Shown piece after piece: positions 46,330 through 59,494 of a stretch of 64,000 bases of DNA. The position numbers and the translations under genes are program-made. Under the pieces are notes generated by a model. That model was not told where the DNA came from. It did no database searches and was given only the letters and a program-made list of their open reading frames with translations. Position 1 is the first letter of the stretch. Each line of letters begins with the position of its first letter. Source of the stretch: Atopsyche davidsoni (taxonomy: Eukaryota; Arthropoda; Insecta; Trichoptera; Hydrobiosidae); assembly GCA_022113835.1 (NCBI GenBank), contig JAILWY010000028.1:3286001-3350000 (forward strand), in the 5' to 3' direction.

Positions 46330-48157
46330 AAAGAATTAATTTCTTTTGTAATACTTGTATAGAATATTTAAACTTCTGACTCGAAACTGAGTTTTCGATA
46401 TTTTTATACGTTCGATTTTTTTGAGTAAAGCAAGTATTTTGCAATAATTCAATAAAATTGAGTGTGCAGTCATTTGATCAAAATAACCCTATTTAGTTGA
46501 ATGGCAAATATTCATGTAATAATTATTTTATAATTTAATATATTAGAAGATTCATAAAAATACAATGCAAATTTTATGGCCATACACAATTCATCATTGT
46601 TATAACTTTAGTTTAACAAGTGCGGGTGAGTAAAATAAATTAGGTGGGGGTGTAGTTAAAAGATTAATAAGGAGGAAGGGGTGTATACAGTAAGGGAAGA
46701 GGGAGAACAGTTTCTGATGCAAGAAGGAAGAAAATAAAAAAGTGATGAGAATGCTCAAACTGTGATCGAAAACTTAATGTAAAAATGTTAATGTAAAAAC
46801 GTAATGAGTTGAGGTAGGGAAAGTAATGTGTGAAAAAAACTCTTCAGATCTGGATACACAATGTATGGGTTTTTTTGTATTCATTTGGATTCTCTCATAC
46901 TCCACATCCATTTCGTCAGCTGTGGGACCAGCTTCCGTAGATCATCATAAACGATGGTGATTTTATTGACCGGATAGCCCTGAGTTAAGATCTCTTACTG
47001 ATAAAACATATTTGAGAATAAATAATGTCATGAATTAACCTTAACGCTATTATGAATAGCCGTAAGGTTCCATGATTATGGACATGTTAATATTACATTA
47101 TGCATAAATATAGTAAAGTCAATAGCGTTCTTTTTTGTGACGTTTACTTAATATTTGTTTGTGTAATTTATAAACAGTTATTATACTTGGTACGACGTGT
47201 GTAGGCAGCTTAAGGCTGTACGCACACATATATTGCAACACAAACGACAACCGAGCTGTAACCAGCCAATGCTGTCCTCCATTGCGGTACTCACTTGGGA
47301 AAATTTTTTTTGAAACACACTGATATGAGAAGACACTAATCGCTTATCGGTTGTGTTGCTGCGTGTTTAGGCAGCACAATCATACCGTGGCGTGCAGACA
47401 ATAAAGCAGACTCACTCGCGTCCGAGGTCGGCGAGACTGTGGACGGCTTCCTGGAGAGTGCTTTTAAGTAGTGTTTATCTAATTGGACAATACAACACTT
47501 AAATCTACAGACGCAATAATCTACTATAATAATAGCCATTGTGTGTTTGTATGTTTGTATGTTTGTATGTGTGTATGTTTCGTTTTTCCGTTCTGTATAG
47601 AATATCTTAAAAGATACAACGCTGATTTTTTGCACATAAGTTAAGTAAATTTTTCCGCAGCTATGTGCCGAATTTCAAGACGATAGGATAATATTTTCAT
47701 TCATAAACTTTAAAATATGCTTTAGCGAATTTCAATATGTACGAATTATATGATTCAGTTCTTCACCGTGAGAATTTCAAATTTAGAACTTTTACAAAAA
47801 AAACAAATTTTAGACGCATCGTTCATCAAATACGTCATTTTATGACGGGCTACATTGCTAGTTTATTATAATAATTAAATTAAATTTTGAATAATTTGAC
47901 GAAAGTGCCCTCAAGTGTAAAGACAACAAGTGTTTGGTGAAAATTCATTAGCCGTGTGCGGTGAGTCCAAAATCGAGACGAATGTAAATGAACCTATTTA
48001 ATCACGCAAATAAGCTATTTTATAATAAATACTACGAATATTATATATAAGAGTGTATTTAATATTTGTTTACACAAAAAAACAAATCGGCTTAATAATT
48101 ACACACTGGTATTGTCTTTAATATAAAGCATCCAAAAACGCAAATACTCATATATCT
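46330..48157 (+). repeat. Downstream module D, copy 3 (after gene 7), with Helitron insertion
   Basis: Shorter than copies 1 and 2 around 46780. The GC-rich island lies at about 47416-47470 and a Helitron-like insertion at 47520-47861. Module similarity stops at about 48150, where a 1.36-kb unrelated segment begins. Confidence 0.7.
47520..47861 (+). mobile_element. Non-autonomous Helitron-like element (342 bp)
   Basis: Begins TC (TCTACTATAATAATAGCC), ends CTAG (ACATTGCTAG) and sits between A and T. A hairpin CGTCAT-TTT-ATGACG lies 12 bases before the end, the standard Helitron 3' structure. Other D modules read through the empty site (GCAATAA|TTTATTTT). It contains a short run of TTTGTATG repeats and no gene. 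Confidence 0.8.
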
Positions 48158-49515
48158 TTTGTACTTACTAAGTGTTTTGTGTTTTCTGCAATTTAAAATT
48201 GAAGGTGTTTGGTTTTGCTGGGAGAAGCTGATCGTGGACAGGCCGTGTTTCCATTATATTTTATCACTTAATAATATTTAACTTTATTTAGAATAAATTG
48301 AACCGATTGTTAAAATTTAAAAAATACCCCAAACCTTTCTAAGGGCACGCTTGGGTCCGCCATTGGCACATTTTGCATTTCTTGCATTTTTGCATTTTTA
48401 TTATTTTAACTTCAAGTGACTAATTATTTTTTTGTTTTACAAACCGTTTTCAGATTTGATTTATTCTTTGGCTGATCCTGGTGAAGTACGGGAAGTCCGG
48501 AGTATCAGACGGTGGTACCAGATTTCCTGGTCTTCCGGGGTTTCTTCAGAGAAGAAAGAGATTTGTTTTTTTATTGTATTTATTTGTTCGGGAAAAAGTA
48601 TTGTTTCAAGAAGCTCGCATTAGTTTGTCGGTTAAATTCACGATATTAAATACTTCTCAAGTGTGGTTTCGATAATTTAAAATTGTAAAATCAGTTAACG
48701 TAGCTGCCATTTTGTTATTCGGATAGCGTCGGTTGAGGTGACCGGTATTTGGATTAAATAAGTTATCCGTTAGAATCTCGTTGATTTCGTATTTAATTAT
48801 AATTATAATTCGGAAATTATCCTTATAAATTATTTCTTTTCTATATTTAATGATTAGTTTTGCCTTTTAATTATTTTCTTTACTTTTAAGTTATTTTTTT
48901 TCTTTGTTTCATTAATTCTCTAATTATTATATTAAATTGTTCCTAGTTTCAAATTATTATTTACGTATAGTTATTTAATTTATTTTGTTGCATTTGATAA
49001 AATTACCAAATACAAAGTATAAAATTGTATCTTTGATTAGTCAAAAGTTGATTTAAAGTCGGTTTAAGTCGTACGTTGATTTTCTCAGTTGGCACCTTTG
49101 GCGGCCATATTATTTTTTATAGCGTTGGTTTTGAGTTCTTAAGTTGGTACTCATAGAGTGAACTGTCAACTGTAGAAGTTTTGAAAGTTCTAAGGTAACA
49201 AACATAAATTTGTGAATCGACTGGGTTATAATAAGTGTTGAATTGTATTTATTTTGAGTTGTGTATTTTTGAATGTGATTATAAATTGTGATATATTTGG
49301 TATTTGTGTTGTGTCCGTACGGTCGAGTTTTAGTGCCATATCGTTTGGGCTAAATTAAATATAACGTTGTAACCTATAATCTATATTCGTTATAGATTGT
49401 GTGTTTTTACTGTAGAGGTTATATTTACAACTGACATTCGAACTGTCAGTTTGGTTAAGAGCTCGAGGAAGCCTGATTTTAAATATTAAATTTAAATTTA
49501 TAATGTGAAAAAGCG
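48158..49515. other. 1.36-kb unrelated segment replacing the upstream module of gene 8
   Basis: Flanked by TATATCT on both sides (48151-48157 and 49516-49522). It has no similarity to the U modules or to the upstream regions of genes 9 and 10. Very T-rich; contains the palindromic ACTGACATTCGAACTGTCAGT near 49431. Short ORFs at 48432-48675 are unconvincing. It may be an insertion of an unrecognised element or a retained ancestral segment. Confidence 0.5.
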
Positions 49516-49609
49516 TATATCTCTTACTCATCAGTGAGATCCATTCAGAAAACAAGGCTTCAGATTTACTCTAAATAAAATTAATGTATTGAAAATCATA
49601 AAATAGAAA

Positions 49610-52600
49610 ATGCAGATTACCATCCCCAACTGGTTGGTGGCACTGGTGGTCATCCTCCATGCCGTGTACTTCTGGGGCAAGTGGACCAATAGCTTCTTCA
49701 GCAGGAAGGGGGTGCGGGCCCTGTCGGGGGCGTGGCCCCTCATGGGGAACATGCTGAAGGTTCTTCTCCAGAAGGAACACTTCAATGACCCCATCAAGCA
49801 AGCCTACAATGCCTATCCTGAAGACAAGTTATTTTCAGTTATTACATTACTTACATTACATTACATCTTGACCTTTACTGATAACATTTCCAGAATAATC
49901 CTAAATTATCAAATTTAAATAATTTATGCGTACATAACATGATTTAAGCAATTGGAATGAAAATAAAAGATTTATTGCATATTATTATATTGAGCAAAGC
50001 TTAATGAGTTAAACGCAACAAATCATATCATAATATAGTATAAATAATTATAGTAATTTTTCTATTGTATTATACATACTATAGTGTCACTGCTGATCTG
50101 TTGCAGGTATGTGGGGTACATGCAGTTTTGCCGGCCGATCCTGCTCATCAAGGACTTGGAGCTGATCAAGCAAATCACAGTCAAAGACTTCGATAGCTTC
50201 CAGGACCATGTCGGTATCATCGACGAGCATGTTGACCCTCTCTTCGGAAGAAACCTGTTCATGCTTAAAGGTAAAAACAAATATTTGTTGAACACCTCAG
50301 AGTATTGGCTAATTCCGATGTTATAGCAAACTTATCTATCATTCTTAAGGCTGACGCTCACCTGATGAAAAACTCTTTAAAACACTACACAACCATTAGC
50401 GATCCTCAGTGTACAGAATGGATGCCACAAACAAGTAAAAAATGGGGAGAGAGGGGAGGATTCATTTAATAACCGACATAACTTTTATCTAACAGCATCC
50501 CTATACACTACATTACTAAGTTAATTTGTGTAATAAATATATGCCTATGACCATTTCCCCCATTTTCAATAAATGCTTCCTTGGAATATTAGTTGTAATG
50601 TAAGAGTTTTCCGATAACTCATTGATGAATATTATTCTTATAACCAATCTATTACCTTAAATGTGGAAGGGGATGGTATATATTATTTTTAAATTATTTA
50701 AAGGGGAGAAGTGGCGCGACATGAGGGCCACGCTGAGCCCCGCCTTCACCAGCTCAAAGATGAGGAACATGTTCGACTTCGTGGCCGAGTGCGGAGACCA
50801 GATGGCCCAATACTTCCTGAACCAGCTGGAGAGTCCAGCTAACAGAGGTATTTGATTTATACATCGTTTAAACTCAAAAACGATTTTTCAATACAGAATT
50901 GTGTTATATTGGTGCAATCAAAAAGAAAAAATTGTAATTATTACATAAACAGAGCGGGAGTACCTGTCGGTGGAGATGAAGGACGCCTTCACGCGCTACA
51001 CCAATGACGTCATCGCCACCTCAGCCTTCGGCGTCAAGGTGGACTCCCTGAAGGACAGGAACAACGAGTTCTTCACCATGGGGAAGCGCGCGTCCTTCAG
51101 CGGGTCCAGGCTGCTCAAGCTCTTAGGGTACATGTCAATTCCGAAGGTCATGAAGGTATTCATTCAAAATTTAGTTTCTTAAAATAATTTCCTTCCTCTG
51201 TTGGAAATACTGTCTAAATCACCATTTTTGTGGTGCTCCTTTTCCTTTATCGGGTCATTTTTTTTTGACTTCATCTATGTTCATCACTTGACATTCTCAA
51301 AACAGCTATATTATGTACAGTAAAATCGGAGACAAGCCTAACACAAAACACAAATATCTTATGGAGATGTGAATTAAATGCACGAATGGCGATCTCACAA
51401 TACCTTTTGGCAGTTTTTCAAGATCTCCATGTTTGACGCGGACGTGTCGGCGTTCTTCCGGCACCTCGTGAGCAGCACTATGCTTATCCGTGAAGAAAAG
51501 AATATACTGCGGCCGGACATGATCCAGCTGCTCATGGATGCCCGGCGAGGGACCTTGCGGCATGAGGGCACCGTCGACACGAAGGACGCGGGCTTCGCCA
51601 CTGTACAGGAGTCGGCCCTCGGCAAGAAGGTGTCCAAGAGAAGTGAGTGCTCCGCGACACCTGGAATTATCCAACACTGATGTGCTAGCCTATTAACAAT
51701 TTTATTTGCAGACTGGGAAGACGATGACCTGACAGCCCAAGCCATCCTATTTTTCATAGCCGGCTTCGACTCGGCTTCCACTCTGCTGTGCTTCATGGCT
51801 CATGAGGTGATGGTGCATCCTGAGATACAGCGCCGCCTGCAAGAGGAGGTGGACTCGGTGGCTACCCGCTGCGGCAGCAAGGTCACCTACGCCGAGCTCA
51901 ACGCCATGAAGTACATGGACATGGTCGTCTCAGGTTAGGCATCTTGCTGACTCTTCTATTGCTGCATGCAAAGCCCACCGGGAGAAGGAGGACTGGACTC
52001 CTGCACCTCCAGACTCCTGACAATATAATAACGCCCTGCTTACTTTCAGAGACCCTGAGACTATGGACACTGGCTGGCGCCATGGACAGGATGTGCGTCA
52101 AGACATATACGCTGCCTCCACCATACGAGGGGGGCAAACCATTCACAGTGAGAGTTTTGGAATAAATTTAATAAATAGCAACGCCAGCAGTATCATACTT
52201 TATAATAATTTTTTTGTCCATAAAAATACCAAATTGTTCAAGTAAAAATTTCAACAAAATGCTTAATCATAATTGTTATTAAAATTAGCTATGTTGATAT
52301 TTAACAGCATTAATGACTACACCACTGTTGTTAATAATCGAGTATTAAAAACCTTCAGTTATTAGTTGAATTATTTAAATAAAAAATATGCATGAATAGC
52401 CACAGAGATAAAATTTTAACAGTCTTTATTTATAGTTATATTGCTGGTAATGAAATTTGATATGAACCTTTGCAAATTTTGTTCTTGTAGGTACAGAAGG
52501 GCGTGCCCATCTGGCTCCCCATCGTCGCAATCCACCACGACCCACGATACTACAAGGACCCCATGACCTTCGACCCTGAGAGGTTCTCCGATGAGAATAA

Positions 52601-52957
52601 AGGCTCCATCAAACCCAACACATTTGTCCCGTTCGGATTCGGCCCCAGGAACTGCATCGGTAAGGCCAAAAAAACATTCCGATATTCTAAAAAACACACC
52701 CACCTGTACAATGCGGCGGTAAAGGTATCCTCCAGGTGGTCTTTACTTGCCGGAGGAGTCACAGCACTTGTGTGTGTTCGTCAGGTTCGAGGTTCGCGCT
52801 GATGGAGACGAAGGCGGTGATGTTCCACATGCTGGCCAAGTTCGACTTCGTCATCTCGGAGAAGACGGACCACCCCATCCAGCTGGCCACGAACAAATTT
52901 AACCCGCAGGCGAAGAATGGATTTTGGACGGGATTGAAGAAGAGGAGTGTTGCTTGA
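49610..52957 (+). CDS. CYP9-like: CYP9-like cytochrome P450, gene 8
   Basis: Nine exons: 49610-49827, 50107-50270, 50704-50847, 50953-51155, 51414-51642, 51712-51933, 52050-52147, 52491-52659, 52785-52957; 539 residues. WRDMR, ExxR (ETLR), PERF and [10 protein letters not shown] (Cys481) are kept. Departures: the I helix is AGFDS (Thr to Ser), the WPPA after ETLR is WTLA, and exon 4 lacks one codon (Asp224 of the sister gene, KRASFSG for KRASDFSG). It is a near twin of gene 9 in exons and introns but has a different upstream region. AATAAA lies at 53058-53063. Confidence 0.94.
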
Positions 52958-55530
52958 AACGAATTAATTTTATTTGTAGTACTTGTATATGATATTTTTA
53001 TACTTTCGATATTTCTTAGTACAATTTGAAATAATTTATATATTGCATGTATTTTTTAATAAATCTATAATTTAATAAAATTGAATGTGACGTCATTTAA
53101 TCAAAATAACCCTATTTGGCTGATTGGAAAATACTATTGTTATAATTATTGTATTATTAAATATATTAGAACATTCACAAAAATACAATACATTCCAAAT
53201 TTTTTGGCCATACACAGCTCATCATTGGCATAACATGAGTTTAACAAGTGGGGTGTAGTTAAAAGAATAATAAAGAGGAAGGGGTGTATACAGTAAGGGA
53301 AGAAGGAGAGCAGTTTCTGGTGCAAAAAGGGGTGAGAAGGCTCCCAGTTACTGTACTGTTTCCGAAGATAAAGTAGTCTAGTAACAATGGTGATTTTCTT
53401 AAAACCAACCCCTAATTCTGCATTTAGATTATAGGGTTCACACCCTGTCATTAGGTGGTTGTATCTTTAATGTGGTAATGAGTTGAGGTAGAGAAAGTAA
53501 TGTGTGAAAAAAGCTCTTCATTGCACCATACACAATGTATGGTTTTTCTGTTTTCATTTGAGTTCTCTCTTACTCTACATACATTGTGTCAGCAGCTTCC
53601 GCAGATCACCAAAGAAAATGGTGATTTTATCGACCGGATAGCCTTTCTTTAGATCCCTTATTGATAAAACTTATTGAAGAATAAATAATAAAATGAATTA
53701 ACCTTAACCGCTATTGTGAATAGCCTTAACCCTTTGCACTCTTTGATTTTTTTTATTTTTCTGTTTGCCAACTCCGAGGTAATTATGAGATTTTTGTTAA
53801 TAAATTAGATGTTATTGTTACACAAATAGCTTATAATCATAAAACAAATTAATAACATATTTTTATGATATTGTTATGATTGTTTAGTTGTAAAGTTATT
53901 AAAAAAAAGAGAAAAGAGTCTATCAATAATTTATTTTGCATACAATTTAAAGTTTAAAATATATTTTGGTGTGGTATTTTTTTAAAAATTCTCCTGGATG
54001 GAGGCCCGGCTTCCTTTCACAGGTCTCGCAATAGAATGTGGTTTCTATTCTTCCTCCAGGAACATTCCTATTGTAACACACCATGCAATCTTTATGTTTT
54101 TTCTGAGAATTAGAAAATATAAATGGACTTTTTCCATCTAAGCGCTGAACACTGTCACCTGTGAATAATCGCCCTGATTTTGATATCGGAGCACGAAAGT
54201 CTCCTATGAGCTCCAGTTACAACTTTTTTCTAAATGCTTTATAGCTTATTGGATTTGCATTATTATTGCATTCTTTATACAATATATATGCATTTTCTAT
54301 GGAGGTTTCTACACCCTAGAAAAATAGTTTTCTCCACCATTTTAATGATTTTCGCATAAAACAATAGGATGTTGCGTATTGGTCTGCGACAACCACCTCG
54401 CCCATATTTATATTATTTGATTAACTAACTATTCATAGATAACAAACATACTCTGTATCTGTTATTGTTTGAATGGTCTTGCTACCTGACTCTTTATGAC
54501 GGCAACCGCCCGCCTCCGTCGAGCGACAAATCGTAAAAAGTGCTACATTCTCGTCAATATTTAGCTAATAATACTTTTGAATAACGTACCAAAATATCAC
54601 AAAATTACTAATGTATGTCTTTCACAATACATACAAAAAAGATTTGATAAAAAAAATAAATAATAATAATAATAAATATTCTTTTGCCAAACACTGTAAA
54701 ATGTCAAGACGTACTAAACATAGGAGTTGGCGTGAGCAAACGCGATGTCTAGTACATCTAGACATAGGAGTCCAAAGGGTTAAGGTTCGATGATGATAAG
54801 CATAAATATAGTATGGCTAAAAGCGTCCTTTCTGCGACGTTTACCTAAGATATATATGTGTAATTTCTATCCTGTTACTAGTTGTGGTACAACGTGTATA
54901 GACAGCTTAACACAAACGACAACCGAGCTGTAAACAACCAATGCCGTCCTCTTTTGCGGTACTCACTTGGTAAAAAAACCTTTGAAACACACCCGATATG
55001 ATATGATAACACTAATCGGTTATCGGTTGTGTTGCTACGTGTTTAGGCTGCTCAATCATACCGTGACGTGCAGACAATAAAGCAGACTCACTCGCGGCCG
55101 AGGTCGGCGAGACTGTGGACGGCTTCCTGGAGAGTGTTTTAAAGTAGTGCTTATCTAACTGGACAATACAACAAGCAAATCTTTCAAGACGCAATAATTT
55201 ATTTTCACATGAAATAATATTTTAATTAAATTTTAAATAGTTTGACGAAAAGTGCCCTCAAGTGTAAAGACAACAAGTGTTTGGTGAAAATTCATTAGCG
55301 GTGTGCGGTGAGTCCAAATTCGAGACGCAATCATGCAAATAACCTATTTCATAATAAATACTACGAATAATATATATAAGAGTGTATTTAATATTTGTTT
55401 ACACAAACAAACAAATCGGCCGAGCAATCGGCTTAATAATCACACACAGGTATTGTCTTTAATATAAAGCACGCAAAAACGCCAATACTCGTATATGTAT
55501 TTTTCGGCTGATAATTTTAATTTTTGGCCT
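52958..55530 (+). repeat. Downstream module D, copy 4 (after gene 8), with piggyBac insertion
   Basis: Follows the other copies up to about 53725 and again from 54784, with a piggyBac-like relic between. The GC-rich island is at about 55090-55145. Confidence 0.7.
53730..54779 (-). mobile_element. piggyBac-like element relic (1050 bp)
   Basis: Ends CCCTTTGCACTC and GAGTCCAAAGGG form inverted repeats (11 of 12) and TTAA flanks both (53726-53729, 54780-54783). On the minus strand 54090-53993 encodes DCMVCYNRNVPGGRIETTFY then CETCERKPGLHPG, the cysteine-rich C-terminal domain of piggyBac transposases. The catalytic region is missing or broken and no long ORF remains. Paralogous empty sites exist in other D modules (GAATAGCC...AAGGTTCGATGA). 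Confidence 0.88.
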
Positions 55531-56140
55531 ACAGGAGGTCAATTTATTTAATATCTGTGACAACGGAACGAGATGAGATCATACTTCATACTTCTATTGC
55601 TACTGCTAACTATTTGTTGTTATTCTCTAAGCACCTGTGCAATCAGCACCAGAAATAAAATAACAGCAAGGTGAAACAAAACTCACTTGAGAAGATAACT
55701 CTCAATTTTAACCAGTTTTTGTTTTCGGCCGAAAATTTTCATTGATGTTTATATTTTTTATTAATATATGTAAATCATAAAATTATTTCACCTTTGGATA
55801 TTTTTCGCTCTTGGGTGTTATCTTCCGACGTTTCGGCCCCGGTACTGGGGCGAATCTGAACAACGGCTTGCAAAACCTACGAATACATTAAATGTCACAT
55901 TTTTTTCAAGGGGTTGTTTTTTATTAAGAAAAAAATTGTACATATTTGTATGAAAGTTAAAAATCTATGAGGTATATAAATCTGTCTACAAATATTAAAA
56001 TTAAAACTAAATAAAAAGGTTATAAAAATTCTAATGTTTAAAAGCCTAAATCTCGAACTCATCAGTGAGATCCATTCAGAAAACAAGGCATCAGTTTTAC
56101 TCAAAATAAAATTAATGTATTGAAAATCATAAAATAGAAA
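55531..56140 (+). repeat. Upstream region shared by genes 9 and 10 (copy 1)
   Basis: About 600 bases matched at 61040-61680, including CTTCCGACGTTTCGGCCCCG near 55825. The last 100 bases before the ATG are also shared with gene 8. A possible acceptor (AAAATAG) lies three bases before the ATG; no clear initiator was identified. Confidence 0.7.
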
Positions 56141-59100
56141 ATGCAGATTACCATCCCCAACTGGTTGGTGGCACTGGTGGTCATCCTCCATGCCGTGTAC
56201 TTCTGGGGCAAGTGGACCAACAGCTTCTTCAGCAGGAAGGGGGTGCGGGCCCTGTCGGGGGCGTGGCCCCTCATGGGGAACATGCTGAAGGTTCTTCTCC
56301 AGAAGGAACACTTCAATGAGCCCATCAAGCAAGCCTACAATGCCTATCCTGAAGACAAGTTATTTTCAGTTATTACATTACTTACATTACATTACATCTT
56401 GACCTTTACTGATAACATTTCCAGAATAATCCTAAATTATCAAATTTAAATAATTTATGCGTACATAACATGATTTAAGCAATTGGAATGAAAATAAAAG
56501 ATTTATTGCATATTATTATATTGAGCAAAGCTTAATGAGTTAAACGCAACAAATCATATCATAATATAGTATAAATAATTATAGTAATTTTTCTATTGTA
56601 TTATACATACTATAGTGTCACTGCTGATCTGTTGCAGGTATGTGGGGTACATGCAGTTTTTCCGGCCGATCCTGCTCATCAAGGACTTGGAGCTGATCAA
56701 GCAAATCACTGTCAAAGACTTCGATAGCTTCCAGGACCATGTCGGTATCATCGACGAGCATGTTGACCCTCTCTTCGGAAGAAACCTGTTCATGCTTAAA
56801 GGTAAAAACAAATATTTGTTGAACACCTCAGAGTATTGACTGATTCCGATGTTATAGCAAACTTATCCATCATTCTCAAGGCCGACGCTCACCTGATGAA
56901 AAACTCTTTTAAACACTACACAACCATTACCGATCTTTTATATATGCTCAGTGTACAGAACAAGTAAAAAATGGGGAGAGAAGGGAGGATTCATTTAATA
57001 ACCGACTTAACTTTTATCTAACAGCATCCCTATACACTACATTACTTAGTTAATTGTGTAATAATTATATGCCTATGACCATTTCCCCCATTTTCAATAA
57101 ATGCTGCTTGGAATACTAATTGTAATGTAAGAGTTTTCCGATAGCATATTGATGAATATTATTCTTATAACGAATCTATTACCGTAAGTGTGAAAGGGGA
57201 TGGTATATATTATTTTAAAATGATTTAAAGGGGAGAAGTGGCGCGACATGAGGGCCACGCTGAGCCCCGCCTTCACCAGCTCCAAGATGAGGAACATGTT
57301 CGACTTTGTGACGGAGTGCGGGGACCAGATGGCCCAATACTTCCTGAAGCAGCTGGAGAGCCCAGCTAACAGAGGTATTTGATTTATACATCGTTTAAAC
57401 TCAAAAACGATTTTTCAATACAGAATTGTGTTATATTGGTACAATCAAAAAAAAAAACATGATAATTATTGCATAAACAGAGCGGGAGTACCTGACTGTG
57501 GAGATGAAGGACGCCTTCAGGCGCTACAGCAATGACGTCATCGCCACCTCAGCCTTCGGCGTCAAGGTGGACTCCCTGAAGGATAGGAACAACGAGTTCT
57601 TCACCATGGGGAAGCGCGCGTCTGACTTCAGCGGGTCCAGGCTGCTCAAGCTCTTAGGGTACATGTCAATTCCGAAGGTCATGAAGGTATTCATTCAAAA
57701 TTTAGTTTCTTAAAATAATTTCCTTCCTCTGTTGGAAATACCGTCTAAATCACCATTTTTCTGGTGCTCCTTTTCCTTTACCGGGTCATCTTTTTTTTGA
57801 CTTCATCTATGTGAAAGTCTGTCTCACTCTCCTTTGGCATTCTTAAAACAGCTATATTATGTACAGTAAAATCGGAGACAAGCCTAACACAGAACACAAA
57901 TATCTTATGGAGATGTGAATTAAATGCACGAATGGCGATCTCACAATACCTTTTGGCAGTTTTTCAAGATCTCCATGTTGGACGCGGACGTGATGGCGTT
58001 CTTCCGGCACCTCGTGAGCAGCACTATGCTTATCCGAGAGGAAAATAATATTCTGCGACCGGACATGATCCAGCTGCTCATGGATGCCCGGCGAGGGACC
58101 CTGCAGCATGAGGGCACCGTCGACACGAAGGACGCGGGCTTCGCCACTGTGCAGGAGTCGGCCCTCGGCAAGAAGGTGTCCAGGAGAAGTGAGTGCTCCG
58201 CGACACCTGGAATTATCCTACACTGATGTGCTAGCTTATTAATCATTATATTTGCAGACTGGGAAGACGATGACCTGACAGCCCAAGCCATCTTATTCTT
58301 CATTGCCGGCTACGACTCGGCTTCCACTCTGTTGTGCTTCATGGCTCATGAGGTGATGGTGCATCCTGAGATACAGCGCCGCCTGCAAGAGGAGGTGGAC
58401 TCGGTGGCCACCCGCTGCGGCAGCAAGGTCACCTACGCCGAGCTCAACGCCATGAAGTACATGGACATGGTCGTCTCAGGTTAGGCATCTTGCTGACTCT
58501 TCTATTGCTGCATGCAAAGCCCACCGGGAGAAGGAGGACTGGACTCCTGCACCTCCAGACTCCTGACAATATAATAACGCCCTGCTTACTTTCAGAGACC
58601 CTGAGACTATGGACACTGGCTGGCGCCATGGACAGGATGTGCGTCAAGACATATACGCTGCCTCCACCATACGAAGGGGGCAAACCATTCACAGTGAGAT
58701 TTATGGAATAAATTTAATAAATAGCAACGCCAGCAGTATCATACTTTATAATAATTTATTTGTCCATAAAAATACCAAATCGTTCAAGAAAAAATTTCAA
58801 CAAAATGCTAAATCATAATTGTTATTAAAATTAGCAATGTTGGTATTTAACGACATTAACTAATTCACCACTATGGCTAGTAATCGAGTATTTAAAACCT
58901 TCAGTTATTATATGAATTATATAAATAAACAATATACACGAATAGCCACAGAGCTAATATTTTAACGGTCTTTATTTATAGTTAAGTTGCTGGCAATGAA
59001 ATATGATATGAATATTGGTTCTTGTAGGTGCAGAAGGGCGAGGCCATCTGGCTGCCCATCGCCGCAATCCACCACGACCCGCGGTACTACAAGGACCCCA

Positions 59101-59494
59101 TGACCTTCGACCCTGAGAGGTTCTCCGACGAGAATAAAGGCTCCATCAAACCCAACACATTTGTCCCGTTCGGATTCGGCCCCAGGAACTGCATCGGTAA
59201 GGCCAAAAAAACATTCCGATATTCTAAAAAACACACCCACCTGTACAATGCGGCGGTAAAGGTATCCTCCAGGTGGTCTTTACTTGCCGGAGGAGTCACA
59301 GCACTTGTGTGTGTTCGTCAGGTTCGAGGTTCGCGCTGATGGAGACGAAGGCGGTGATGTTCCACATGCTGGCCAAGTTCGACTTCGTCATCTCGGAGAA
59401 GACGGACCACCCCATCCAGCTGGCCACGAACAACTTTAACCCGCAGGCGAAGAACGGATTTTGGACGGGATTGAAGAAGAGGAGTGTTGCTTGA
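56141..59494 (+). CDS. CYP9-like: CYP9-like cytochrome P450, gene 9
   Basis: Nine exons: 56141-56358, 56638-56801, 57231-57374, 57481-57686, 57960-58188, 58258-58479, 58596-58693, 59028-59196, 59322-59494; 540 residues. C-helix WRDMR, ETLR, PERF and [10 protein letters not shown] (Cys482) are present. The I helix reads AGYDS (337-341) and the post-ExxR segment WTLAGAM in place of WPPAIAM. It differs from gene 8 at scattered residues (EPI for DPI, FFRP for FCRP, FVTECGD for FVAECGD) and retains Asp224. The AATAAA found in genes 6-8 is altered to AATTAA downstream. Confidence 0.94.
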
